Shown here in pieces: positions 1 to 10,497 of a DNA stretch of 64,000 nt; the first letter of the stretch is position 1; each line of letters starts with the position of its first letter. Below the pieces are notes generated by a model that ran no database searches, had not been told where the DNA came from, and was given only the letters and a program-made list of their open reading frames with translations. The DNA lies in contig CM041783.1 of the NCBI GenBank assembly GCA_023374045.1, positions 97,933,298 to 97,997,297 on the forward strand, given 5' to 3'. A program made the translations under genes and the position numbers. The DNA comes from Limonium bicolor (lineage: Eukaryota; Streptophyta; Magnoliopsida; Caryophyllales; Plumbaginaceae).

Positions 1-583
1 GGAAGGATAGTTCAACACTGATGCTGATCACATCAGGGTTGGATGACTCTTGAAACTCCCTATAAGTGGCCACAAATAACCACGCTAAGGAAAGAAGCAA
101 AGAGCTTAAGTTGGACTTGGAGTTGTGTGTGTTTTCAAAAGGATTTTAAATTGGTATTTATAAAACGTTGATGGATACTTTACATAATTAAAGTTCTCTT
201 ACTTAACCTCACAAGGAAATTTTAAAACTTATGTGATTGTTTTAATCTCCTAAAGGCACGGGGACGGAAGGTGTCCATCGCGACCGTGTTCTACGGGATC
301 ACAGTGTATATCAAGGATATTTTTGATTGCTATACATGCTCTGACATGTTGTGTAGTATGTGTAAGTGTTGTTAAGATACCCAGACCATAGAGTCCGAGG
401 TTATCATTTGGATATGTTATGTTATGTGTGGATGTGAATGTGTTGCCCGGACTCAAGTCCGAGGTTGTGATGTAAAGTGTGTTTGGTTAAGGAGGTTTAT
501 TTCCAAGTGATTACTGTGTTCTAATCTAATGATATGTGAAAAGTGTGAACTTCGAGGACGAAGTTCTTTTAAGGGGGGTAGAT
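1..583 (+). mobile_element. LARD A, 3' end of internal region
   Basis: This is the non-coding 3' portion of a large LTR element on the + strand; the rest lies left of the window. It matches, by eye, the internal 3' regions of LARD 0 (around 11090-11802), LARD 1 (minus, 22009-22870) and LARD 2 (minus, 51347-52110). All share the segment ending in CTGATCACATCAGGGTTGG and the segment with CGGGATCACAGTGTATA. There is no long reading frame. Imperfect inverted motifs of the type GGACT..AGTCCGAGG recur at about 380-470. The region ends in a polypurine tract that abuts the LTR. Confidence 0.85.
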
Positions 584-586
584 TGA
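548..586 (+). other. Fossil polyprotein tail overlapping polypurine tract (LARD A)
   Basis: The bases read N-F-E-D-E-V-L-L-R-G-V-D-stop in one frame. The stop codon TGA is formed by the first three bases of the LTR. The acidic FEDEVLL-type end is the usual C-terminus of the gag-pol polyprotein in Ty3-gypsy chromoviruses of the Tekay/Del type. No other coding sequence of that polyprotein is visible upstream. The polypurine tract TTTTAAGGGGGGTAGA (568-583) lies inside the same stretch and would prime plus-strand DNA synthesis. The same peptide and tract recur in LARD 1 and LARD 2. Confidence 0.75.
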
Positions 587-1017
587 AATACCCCAAACCT
601 AGATATGTGGGTTAAATATCAAATTATGGTATGTAAAGGCTAAAAGTGCCTTAGTAACATCAGTGAACAATTTAAACCATAAGAAATGCAATAAGCATTA
701 AGACACAGTTTGAGCAAAAACATGCTCTAAGCTATGAGTGAACTTGGTTAGGACCCAAAGAGCCTACCAAGACTTGATAACATTTAATTATGATTTAATA
801 AGGCTAAATAAGTCCTTAAGAAACTTTGGTAGACAATGAAACCAAACAAAACACAAGGTAATACCTTAAAGTCAATATGAGCAAAAATGTGCTCTAAGCT
901 TGGGAGGAATGTGTATAAGACCTAATGGTCATACCTATACCTTGTTTATATGTTAATGAACATATTAAATCAATTACTAAAGAAAACCAAGCTTGAAAAC
1001 AAGTTAAAACACAAAAT

Positions 1018-1041
1018 GTGCTTTAAGGAGTCTTAAAGCAC
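1018..1041 (+). repeat. Conserved 10-bp-stem hairpin in LARD LTR
   Basis: GTGCTTTAAG and CTTAAAGCAC form a perfect 10-bp inverted repeat around the 4-base loop GAGT. The same stem sits about 435-460 bp from the LTR start in LARD 0 (12072-12095, one mismatch), LARD 1 (21550-21573 and 31236-31259) and LARD 2 (50892-50915 and 60380-60403). The loop varies while the stem stays the same. Confidence 0.8.
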
Positions 1042-2965
1042 GTTTTTGAAAAATTGTCTTGTAAATGAGTTTTGAATGGCTAAATGACCATCATTACTCT
1101 TTAATTAATATGTGTACTATATAGTATCACATTTGGGTGGCCATATTAGTGGGAAATCAAAAATTTCACTTCTATGTGCCTTGTTATAGGTGAATAGTGA
1201 CTTTATAACTAGTTTGTAACATATAATGTTATAAGTGATTAAATTGGTCAACAAAGACCAAAACACCCTCCTAGGCATAATGGTGGCCGGTTTTTGTAGA
1301 GAGGAGTCACCAAGTATGTTACTTGTTAAGTAAATAAATGTGACTCATAGTTACTATTTGCTTTAAGGCTTAAATATCTTAAAAGCAAATTCTATCTTCA
1401 TTCTTCCTTCCTCCTTCATTTCACACGGTTCCACACTCTCTTCTTCCTTTCTTCTTCTTGTTCTCTCTCGGTAATATATCACTACAACCATGGAAGTCCA
1501 TCTTTGACCACATGTAAAATCTTGCTCTCTTGTCCAAATCAAAAACAAACACCACCTTCTCTTAGTTAAGCCAAGCTCTACAATCTTGTCTCTTCAAAAC
1601 TTCAAAACCTCCATTTCGGTGCCAAGAGAAACCACCATGGAGGAGCTTGAGCTCACCTTTTCACATATTTTGTTCTCCCTTGCTTCAAGGTAAGGAACTC
1701 AAAGAAAATCCATGTTTCCTCCATGTTTGCATGTGTGTCCGAAATTCACCTCACAATGGTGTATTTATCTTGTTTGTTTTAGCTTCATTTGAATCTTCCA
1801 AGGGCTAGGAGGAGTCCTCTCTTGATACTTATTCAAGTTCTCTTCCAATTCCAAGGTAAAACAATTACCTTAATGTGTTAAAAACATATGTGTAACTAGG
1901 GTTTACAATGAATGAAGCATAATGCTTGAATACTCATATGTTGTTTGTATAATGTTTAGAACTTGACAAGGAATCAGTACCCACCGGTTTGTAAGGAAAC
2001 AAGAAAGAAATTTGTGAGGAAAAAAGAGGTAAACAAGCTATCTCAATGTAGTTTAAATGCTTAGGAAAATGAGCTTGATTTGCTTAATAAAATACCTAAG
2101 GAGCCAATGGCAAATGACCTAGTAAAGTGTTTCTCAAGGAGACTAGTAAAAGAACATATGTTTTGGTGTATGTATTTGCAGGTCAAAGGCATTATTTATG
2201 TGGGAAATTCAGTGTTTAAGGTTATGCAATTTAAGGGCCTAAGAGCATGTTATTTAAGGGCCTAAGTGCCAAGCAATTTAAGTTTATGCACTATATTGTG
2301 ATGTAGTGCTTAATGTGTGAAGTTGTGTATAAAAGTGTGTTTGATGGATTTTAGGTGTTCTTGAGCGAAATAAGGTAAAACCTAGGTGTTTGGATGTGAG
2401 TTATACAAGAGAAACTATGGCCAAATTTGGGAAAATGTGTAAGAAGTTCTTAAGTGTTGTAAGTGAGTTTTTGGTGAACTAGAAAGTTTAAAGGTGAATC
2501 AATGTTACTTGAGAAGAAACATGTAAAGTGATTTGGAGTGATGCAAGGATTTAGGTGTTGTCTTGGAAGTTCTAGGAATTCAATGTGTGTTTAGTGGATG
2601 TTTTTAAGTCTTGGAGGAGTTGTTTAAGGTTTAGGTAATGTTGATATTCAAGGAATAAGTGATGTTTGGTATGATGTAAAAAGGAGATTTAGTTAGTAAG
2701 AAAATGATGCTTAAGAGATGATGTTAAGATGAGGAGAAAGTGTTTTGGATAGTAGTATAATAGGTGAGAAGCACCATTAGGAACCTAGTACAAATGTTGA
2801 AAGTGTTAAGGATTTTACAAGGAATAAGTAAAGGCTTAAGGAGTTAGAAAATGAGTTTCATGGATGTTGTTGTGGATGTAAGGTTACCAAATGATGTTAG
2901 AACACATTAAGAGGCCTTAGGAGAAGTTTGGTGAAGATTGGCAAAGTTTTGGTAAGTTTAGAAGG

Positions 2966-3222
2966 CGACCGACCCAGGGGCCGACCCAGTTTGTGGTCGG
3001 TCGAGCCTCTGTAAAATGTTGGGAAAATGTTCGGTGATGGTCCGACCCAAAAGGGTGGGTCATGGGTCGGTCGGTCAGTTTTCAAAGGTGGAATAATGTT
3101 CGCACATGGACCGACCCAGAATGGTGGGTCGGACGTGGGTCGGACGGGCATGATTATAAGGAAGTAAAAGGGGTCTGTAATGGACCGACCCAGTTGTGGG
3201 TCGGTCGGTGGGTCGGTCGGAC
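2966..3222 (+). repeat. Four CG-rich palindromic blocks, CGACC-type (LARD A)
   Basis: Four inverted-repeat blocks start at 2966, 3039, 3108 and 3182, spaced 73, 69 and 74 bp. Each pairs (G)GACCGACCCA with TGGGTCGGTC-type arms around a short loop. They stand out as the only strongly GC-rich DNA in an AT-rich LTR. The equivalent position in the other LARD LTRs carries blocks of different sequence but the same pitch. ACCGAC/GCCGAC, the core of the plant DRE element, occurs several times; whether that matters is unknown. Confidence 0.85.
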
Positions 3223-5121
3223 CAAAAATGTTGTTTAAGGTTATGAAATGATGTGTAATGATGGGGATTGATAGGTAATGATGTTATAAGGATGTTAAGG
3301 ACATGTTAGGGGAGTTTAATGACAATTAAGTGGGTTAAAAGTTGTATTAAAATGTGAGAGTAAAACAAGTTAAAAATGTTAAGTTATGTAACTAAGTTAA
3401 CGGGGAAAAATTAAGCTTTGACATTAAATGATCAAGCAACCCCGATGTTAATGAAAACACGTGTGATGTAACAGTTGTTCGAGAATGCTCGAGGAACATA
3501 AATGGACAGGATAAGTGGACTCCGGTGACAGGTATGGTTTTCTTGCAACCTGCGTCCTACCGGATTACACCGGCTTGTATGCCAATGTGTTTTTCTGTAT
3601 GTTTGCCACGTTGTAAGATAAAACATGTAATGAGTTTACAGTAATTCATAGAAGTGGCGTGTTCAACTCCGATACCATTTAACTTCGGCAGTGTTAACCT
3701 TAGTTAACTGAGTCTAGGATCACTTGAGAGTTCGGTATTCGGAGTATACGACCCGTACCATGGGACGTACTAACCACGGCTATGCGTGTGTTAAATGTGT
3801 GATATGTGTATGTGAATGTAGGGATCTCCCTTGTATGTTTAACCCAGTTGTAATACTGTATGAGTTGTTATGTGACAGGCTCCATAGTGGAGTTCTAAGT
3901 ATTGTCTAAAGTAAGTATGTACTAATAGTAGTGAGGAATCCGGTTTGGCCGGTCGCGCGTTGTTTGGGAGAGGGTATCCTTCCTAGCCTTACCCTTCTTT
4001 TGTTATGGTTGTTTCCCTCACGGGTTATGATCTCCCATTAGCTTACTCCAAAGCTTACCTATTCTGACTTATGATCGGTTTAGTGGGAACCTGTGTTTGT
4101 GTGGTGTGTTAGGGCCTCCAAACCCGAACCGCCTTAACTTAAGTTACTCGTCCAACTATTAGGACGGTAATGAGTGTTCTTGTTATTGTATAACGAGCTT
4201 ATCATGAGACTGGCAACATTCTCTAGGCTCACCAGTGTGTAAACAATGTTTGGGTAGGTTCCTAAGGAACCGTTCCCGCTGTGTTATGTGTTTTGTTGTG
4301 ACGCAGTATTCATTACAATATTATGTTGTGTACGTAGGAACGTGCAAGTGTTATTAAGTGTTGTATGTAGTGTATGTTGTAGGTGTATAATGTGGAGTGT
4401 GTTGTATAATGTGGAGTGTGTGGATCATGGATATGAATCCCAGTTTGTGATAAGAGGCGTTTAAGGATAACCCGATTTAAGGGTATGTGTCGCCTATTAA
4501 GGAAGTAGCTCCATTAGAGGAGGAACACTCTAGGGATAATGAATACCAAGAGTGACTTACTAAGTAAGGATATTATCCGTTGTTGAGCCCATTGAGGCAA
4601 AATGTTAAGCGATGTGTGTTTATTGTACATGCATGATTTAAATATAATCAACCGCATGTTAAGACGACAATTAGTTGTGCGTGGCCCGGTAGCATGTGGG
4701 CTGCGGGATTACCATACCAGCAAAGGTGCTGAGCCCCTTGGGGCCACCCCTTTCTCTTCTTTTCCTATTTCAGGTACGAAGTGCTGGAAGCCGTTCGAGA
4801 GTAGGACGGGTAGTCATTGTACATGGGTAAACTTTTAAGTATATGTATACAGTAGGTGTAGTAAGACCGATTGTTGTCGGCACCAGTTTATAATACTCGG
4901 TATAGTTGATAGTGTATGTTGTTGTTGTTGTTAATGGAAAGGGACACTAATGTATAGTTGCTCGGGAATTTAGCCCATCAGACCGGTACATTGTGTATGT
5001 ATTAGCCTTGTTAGCCACGTGGGTGGCTAACGGCGTGTAACACCAACAAGTTAAGTAATGTGATGAGGTGTTCTTCCGCTGCAGTTTGTTGTAAGTTTGT
5101 TAAGTTGGATGGGGTGTTACA

Positions 5122-5476
5122 CATGGTCCCGTTGTTCTTCATCACACCCCATGGCCACACGTTATAAGCCTCAAAGACTTCCGACTTGGTAGTTGTGTAT
5201 CCAATCACGTGAAGGTAACAGATCGAATGCGTAAATTCATCAAATATCAAATTCAATGGTCTACAAGTTGTGACCGTAAGTGAGAAACGAGTGTAAACAC
5301 CAAACACGTCGAGTATAGGTTAGGAAGCACCAAATCAGAACATAAGCCTTGACCCTATGAGGACGAGACTCATTCGCACGTTTGATCAAAGAAAATACTG
5401 GGGGTAATCGATCGGAATGATTGATTGCCATGAACTCTAGCTCAGATTGTCTTAAGGGAAAAATACTGGGGGCAAT
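5122..5476 (+). mobile_element. Tat/Ogre-like internal 3' end with duplicated polypurine motif
   Basis: The LARD A LTR ends at 5121 and a different sequence begins. It has no convincing reading frame. The motif AAATACTGGGGG(T/C)AAT occurs twice, at about 5393-5408 and 5461-5476; the second abuts TGTTGGTTCCAACAATTGC. A tract of this kind followed by TGTTGG is typical of the 3' internal end and LTR start of Tat/Ogre-type gypsy elements. The assignment is an inference from these motifs only. Confidence 0.5.
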
Positions 5477-5543
5477 TGTTGGTTCCAACAATTGCTATGA
5501 CAAACCAATTGGAACCCAAAGCTAAAATCACCACCATCCCACC

Positions 5544-5695
5544 ACAGGCCCACATAAGCCCTTACTTCACTTCATGCACCACACAGGCCCACATAAGCCC
5601 TTACCTCCACACCTCCACTACACAGGCCCACATAAGCCCTTACCTTCACTTCATACACACACAGGCCCAAATAAGCCCTTACCTTCACATAATAC
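5544..5695 (+). repeat. Tandem repeat, about 42-bp unit, 4 copies
   Basis: The unit carries CACAGGCCCACATAAGCCCT and is repeated four times with C/A-rich spacers of slightly variable length. The last copy has AAATAAGCCC instead of CATAAGCCC. Confidence 0.85.
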
Positions 5696-6129
5696 ACCAT
5701 ACCCCACCGGCGGCATGTTCATCTCGTAGGAGATAAATTACAAGTCCGAAGTCTATAGTTAGGAAATGATCATTTCACTTTCCTTTTCACTAACATAATT
5801 TTCATCAAACACTGCCACGTTTGGCACCTCTTTCAACAATTTCTTGTCTTGAACACTTTCCTTCAAACACTTCGGTTTCATAAACCTCATCATGGCCACA
5901 TGTTGGCACACTTTCTAGCAATGTCTTGCTTTGGACAATTTTTGATCCTTAACATGCCATGTTTGGCACTTTTCCATCGATTTCTTGTTTTGGACAAGTT
6001 TTCCTACATACATTTGATTGTATTTTGACATACACATCATCATTGCCACGTTTGGCACTTTCATAATCAACTTTCATCATGACCATTTGCATAAAGTTTA
6101 CCTTGCATCCGTCCGTACGAAACTCCTCA

Positions 6130-6350
6130 TCATAGACCAGAGATACAGATTCTCTCCCGAAGATACAGATTCTTCAGAGATACAGATTCTCGCCCGAGAT
6201 ACAGATCTTCAGAGATACAGATTCTCGCCCCGAAGATATAGATTCTTTAGAGATACAGATTCTCGCCCCGAAGATACAGATTCTCGCCCCGAAGATGTAG
6301 ATTCTTCAGAGATACAGATTCTCACCCCGTAGATACAGATTCTTCAAATT
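6130..6350 (+). repeat. Tandem array of GATACAGATTCT motifs
   Basis: AGATACAGATTCT recurs about ten times, alternating with CGCCCCGA and TCAGAG linkers. It forms irregular units of about 17 and 34 bp. The array is open in one forward frame but the encoded peptide is low-complexity. Confidence 0.85.
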
Positions 6351-6389
6351 CTCACCAGAGTAGCAGAACTCACCCGAGTAGAAGAGCTC

Positions 6390-6665
6390 AATCCTATAGG
6401 CTCGTCATAAGACCTAGATCCATCCTTTAGGCTCGTCATAAGACCTAGATCCATCCTTTAGGCTCGTCATAAGACCTAGATCCATCCTTAGGCTCGTCAT
6501 AAGACCTAGATCCATCCTTAGGCTCGTCATAAGACCTAGATCCATCCTTTAGGCTCGTCATAAGACCTAGATCCATCCCTTAGGCTCGTCATAAGACCTA
6601 GAACCATCCTTTAGGCCCGTCATAAGACCTAGTTGCATTCCCTTAGGCTAGTAGTAAGACCTAGA
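6390..6665 (+). repeat. Tandem repeat, about 31-bp unit, 8-9 copies
   Basis: The unit contains TTAGGCTCGTCATAAGACCT followed by AGATCCATCC. Copies are almost identical in the middle and decay at the right edge. Stray copies lie at about 6720-6770 (CATAAGACCTAG and CACAAGACCTGG). Confidence 0.9.
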
Positions 6666-7083
6666 GTTACCCTTTAGCTTACCACTCTCATCAAACACAT
6701 TGACATTCATTTCATTCATATAGGCTCGTCATAAGACCTAGTTTCATATCCAGGCGCGTCACAAGACCTGGCGACAGAAAGTTGGCGAGGTGATGGCAAT
6801 AAATCCTCCTTTTGCGATGTCAAATTTTTGGGATCAAACGAATGGTGGGCGAAGGCAATAAGTCCCCAGGGTTTTTACCAGGAGTTATCCCTGCACACCG
6901 GCTTGGGGGGGCGGCATGGCGATGCATAAGTCCACATTGGGTACAGCCAGGAGCATAGCAGGGTTTTTCGGTCCCCAGAAGCATCGAGCATCATCAGCAG
7001 CATCAAACATCATCAGCATCATCGACAATATCAGCACCATTAGATTCCAACATTCTTGCATTTGCATACCACCCAGTTTTCAC
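6666..7083 (+). mobile_element. Tat/Ogre-like non-repeated spacer
   Basis: This stretch lies between two tandem arrays. It includes a G-run (about 6904-6911) and CAT/CAG-rich DNA at about 6975-7050 that gives short opposing open frames on both strands. No recognisable gene is present. Confidence 0.4.
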
Positions 7084-7410
7084 ATTTTAGGTAGTGACGC
7101 CTTAGAATAGTCAAACATTACCTCATTTTTACCGTTAGGTTGTCAACGCCTTAGAATCACTGACATTACTCATTTCACTTTACTTATAGGTAGTCAACGC
7201 CTTAGAATAGCTTGACATCATTTTCATCACTTTAGGTAGTCAACGCCTTAGAATAGCTTGACATCATTTTCATCACTTTAGGTAGTCAGCGCTTAGAATA
7301 GCTCGACAGCATATCGTCATTACAGGTAGTTGGCGCCTTCGAATAGTTCAACAACATCTCCTTCTTTAGGTAGTCAGCGCCTTCGAATAGCTCGACACAA
7401 CCCACTAGAT
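7084..7410 (+). repeat. Tandem repeat, about 45-bp unit, about 7 copies
   Basis: The unit contains TAGGTAGTCAACGCCTTAGA followed by ATAGCTTGACATCAT. Two central copies are nearly identical; outer copies have CAGCGC or TGGCGC in place of CAACGC. Confidence 0.88.
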
Positions 7411-7502
7411 TTCAAACGGCTACGAGGTCTTTTAAGATCCAAAATTTTGGGGTATCACTCAGGCATCAACTAGACTTTCATATTCATTACAAAGCCTAGT
7501 TG

Positions 7503-7520
7503 ACGGGGGGCAATCTGTTT
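7503..7520 (+). other. Second candidate polypurine tract / LTR start
   Basis: GACGGGGGGCAATC followed by TGTTTACCC has the same form as the tract at 5461-5478. If this is the true tract, the Tat-like LTR starts at about 7517 and the tandem arrays to its left are 3' untranslated region. The second LTR copy is not in the window, so the sequence alone cannot decide. Confidence 0.35.
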
Positions 7521-8272
7521 ACCCAAAATTTCAACCCCCCCGGAGTAGTCTATAAGGCATACGTGTTACAAAGGGCAGAGTGGTCATCAAAATGCACCAA
7601 TGTAGGATTTTCCAAGGACATTCTCGGGATTTTCTATTTTTATGACTTGTCATTATCTCCAAACACTTCCAAATATCATAGTCATTATGAAAGGTATTTC
7701 ATGATCTTCTGATAAATTTTTTCTGGAAATTTAGTTTAATTCATATTATGAGCTAATTTCTTTAATAATTAACACATGAAATAGCCTCAAAATAGATAAT
7801 TAAAAGGTTTCCAAATTAAATAAAATTGTCACATGGTTAGCATGACTACATACAGTCATAAACCTGAAATTATATATTTGGAAACTTAGCCCAAAATTTA
7901 AAAGAGAAATTCAATCATAGTCGCAATTTTCTCTCTCCTTTGGAAAATACCGAAATCAAAACAAAATGTCATGAAATTTAATACAAGATAGAGGATGATT
8001 TAGAGAATAATGCCGTTGGAAATTCATTATTTCGACTTTCCAATAACAATTATGAATTATGTGAGATTCGAGATTGTGAGATTTTATCTATTCGATTATT
8101 TATCAAACTAATCCGATTCCAACTCTCAAAATTCTAAAATCATTCTTTACCTTCAGTTAAAATTTCATAATTTTTATCGGCTTGCAACATATTCTAAAAA
8201 ATCAGATTCCCTTAGAGCACAAAATCAGTCTTTTAGATAAAGATCTGCTCTATCTATTTGACCAAGCTCTTC

Positions 8273-8280
8273 TATAAAAG
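8273..8280 (+). promoter_or_regulatory. TATA box of Tat/Ogre-like LTR
   Basis: TATAAAAG sits in the sequence CTCTTCTATAAAAGGACCCC. A purine-rich presumed start region (GGGCAGAGGAGAACAC) lies 20-35 bp downstream, followed by an A/C-rich leader to about 8600. This is the clearest core promoter in the left part of the window. Confidence 0.7.
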
Positions 8281-8865
8281 GACCCCAAAAACGAACTAGG
8301 GCAGAGGAGAACACTTCCAAAGTCAGAGAAAACACAGCCACAAAACCTTTCTCCCCACGTTCTAACACTTCCAAGCCTCAAATCAATACCGAAACACTGC
8401 AGAAATCACACCGAAATCACCAAAAACTCATCCTTCTTTCCTATTGAACTTCCAAGCACCAAAAACACACAAAAACCAAAAAAACAGAAGAACACGTCCT
8501 TAACAGCATAAGAAGAAGGAGTCAGAAGCACAATTCGAAGTCAATCCAAACGGCGTCAACGAAGCATCAAAAGATCCCTTGTGAAGAGTCTCATTAAATC
8601 CGAAGGTAAAAGGTTGAAGCCATGTTTTTCTGACTTGTTCAACTTTAACTACTCTGTGTAAAATTTGGAGTCAAATTGACTTTTTATCGTCTGAATTAGC
8701 GTTGTTTTCGCTTCGCCCATAACTTGTTGCTAAGTTTCGTGCTTAATTCGATTTCAAATTGAAAACTTCATCATAACGCCTTGTACATCTTTCATGCACA
8801 CACCCATAAAATTTGAGCTCAAAACACCCTCGGAACCTTCTGAAAACCCCTGTCCGTGGGTGGTG

Positions 8866-9105
8866 TGATCGGACCTGTGGTCCGGGACCAAGGACGGGTT
8901 GTCCGTGGCCAGGACACCCACGGACGGCGGCGGGATTTAAAAATTCAAAATTTAGGTTTCTAATAATGTCCGGGCCCACGGACATCCTGTCCGTGGCCCC
9001 GGACTTTGCAAATTTTTGTTTTCCTTTAATTTCAACTTTTCTGTATTTAGGTTAACTGGGGTCCGTGGTCTCGGACGTTTGGTCCGTGGCTACGGACGTA
9101 AGCAA
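8866..9105 (+). repeat. Three CG-rich palindromic blocks (Tat-like LTR)
   Basis: Blocks at about 8866-8935, 8968-9005 and 9060-9103 pair GTCCGTGG or GTCCGGG with CCACGGAC or CCCGGAC-type arms. Spacing is about 95 bp. They lie downstream of the TATA box, so they would be transcribed. The half-site GTCCG/CGGAC is shared with the LARD and solo-LTR blocks elsewhere in the window. Confidence 0.75.
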
Positions 9106-9369
9106 AATTTGACCTAATTCTGCCTCCGAAACCCTAGTTTAGGTAGCTTTTAATTTCACTTTAATTCTCTGTCAAAAAATGCTAAAAACAAAAAAAAACA
9201 GAAGCTCGCGCACTTAGGTTAAAACGACTCGTAATAAGCCGTAAATAAACTAAGTAGAGGAAAAACGACCTAGGAAGGGTAATGAAAGTAATTGAACCCT
9301 AATTAAGTCGAATATCAAGCCCCCGAACCCGAACTCTCCTTTCCTAATTTGATCTAGGTTAAAATTAGG

Positions 9370-9378
9370 TGGCGACTC
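9370..9378 (+). other. Primer-binding-site-like motif TGGCGACTC
   Basis: TGGCGACTC is the start of the Arg-tRNA-type primer site used by Ogre/Tat gypsy elements. It lies at the expected right edge of the LTR, after a gene-free U5-like stretch. Only the first nine bases fit well, so the assignment is tentative. Confidence 0.45.
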
Positions 9379-10497
9379 ATAATAGGTTCCAGTGAGCTAG
9401 CTTAGGTTTTAATAATTATTGTTATATGACATAGTTATTAATCTTAGGCTATAAGTGGACCTAAAACCCAATCAGATCCCAATCAACTTTATTCAACATA
9501 GGATAGGGTTTAAAATCGAGGCTCACATCTGATTTCTGTTCAAGTAAACTGTTACACAGCAATGTGAAACCTCCATCTCTGCACCTAATTATGATCTGTT
9601 TTGAACTGAAAATTGGTACGGTACATACCTTTAATTTAGATCATTGGATTACTTTGTTATACTTTGAACATGTTTATCATATATCTGATCCTAATTTCTG
9701 TTAAGCCTTTGTCCCTCTACCTTTTGTTTTTATTAGAGCACCACATCTCAGCAGATTCCATGAACAGAAAACCCATGCTTCAACTATTTACCTCTGTTTG
9801 ACCTGAGCAACTCTGGTTGAGAATTAGTTGATTTATACCGCAGCATAACCATGATCTACATTCTACTCTCGTACCTATGTCATTGCTGTCACATTAGTGA
9901 AACATTTGTTCGCACTGTTGAATTTTTCCTATCAAATCATGCTTCTTTCCTACTACTGAAATTATCAGACTCCTACTGTTACAGTACAGTTGAGCTTCCA
10001 GATCTGATTGACAAGCTATTTCACGCAGCTCATGAGGACAGTCCAAGTATTACAAAAACCATTTAAATTGACAAATTTCCTTTGTGTCAATATGTTTACT
10101 CATCCATGCCACTGCTATTGCTGCTCTCTGACTAAATCATTGCTAAGCTGAATATCAACTATGGCAATATGAGGAAAATCCATACAGAAAGTAGTATACA
10201 TGATCTACTCTTATTATACACGTTCTCATCTCTTGCGAATGAAATACATGATTTTTCTCATCTCCAACAAATGATATACATGATTATTTTTTATCTCTTA
10301 CGAAAGAAATAGAAACTGAAATCTGAGAAGAATTGCAGGTTCTGAACGTTGTTTTGAGATATATGTACCATTGGGTCCAATCTCTGTTGTTGATTATCAT
10401 GCTTATCATAGATTATGATTTTGAAGGAACTAACACATATTCAAAGAGAGTTCAGGTACTTTTTACCAGGGGACTGATCACCCCCTGAAGTATTCAA
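9379..10497 (+). mobile_element. Non-coding leader-like region downstream of Tat-like LTR
   Basis: This is AT-rich DNA with stop codons in all frames beyond about 70 codons. There is no domain, motif or repeat I recognise. By position it would be the 5' untranslated leader of the Tat-like element, ending in the 48-bp repeat array. Confidence 0.35.

Larger units (their letters stand above)
584..5121 (+). mobile_element. LARD A 3' LTR
   Basis: The 4538-bp LTR starts TGAAATACCCCAAACC directly after the polypurine tract and ends GGATGGGGTGTTACA. Both ends match the LTR termini of LARD 1 and LARD 2. It is the 3' LTR because the polypurine tract precedes it and no tRNA-Met primer site follows; the next five bases (CATGG) would be one copy of the target duplication. 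Inside are a short perfect hairpin (1018-1041), a pyrimidine-rich tract at about 1390-1480, four CG-rich palindromic blocks (2966-3222) and a (GTT)n run near 4918-4932. Small open frames inside it are unrelated to known proteins. Confidence 0.88.
5477..9366 (+). mobile_element. Tat/Ogre-like LTR region (left boundary ambiguous)
   Basis: This region is bounded on the left by a polypurine-like tract and on the right by a primer-site-like TGGCGACTC at 9370. It contains four tandem arrays, a clear TATA box at 8273 and three palindromic CG-rich blocks downstream of it. Taken as one LTR it would be about 3.9 kb. A second tract, GACGGGGGGCAATC at about 7503-7516, is followed by TGTTTACCC. The true LTR could therefore start near 7517 (about 1.85 kb), with the tandem arrays belonging to the 3' untranslated region, as known for Tat/Ogre elements. 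No coding capacity is seen. Confidence 0.5.

Noticed and set aside
5477..5500. Short inverted repeat TTGTTGG/CCAACAA as terminal repeat of a DNA transposon
   Set aside because: It lies next to a polypurine-like tract and has no matching distal terminus. An LTR start is more likely.
6120..7410. CRISPR-like array of short direct repeats
   Set aside because: Units are contiguous tandem repeats without unique spacers, in plant retroelement DNA.
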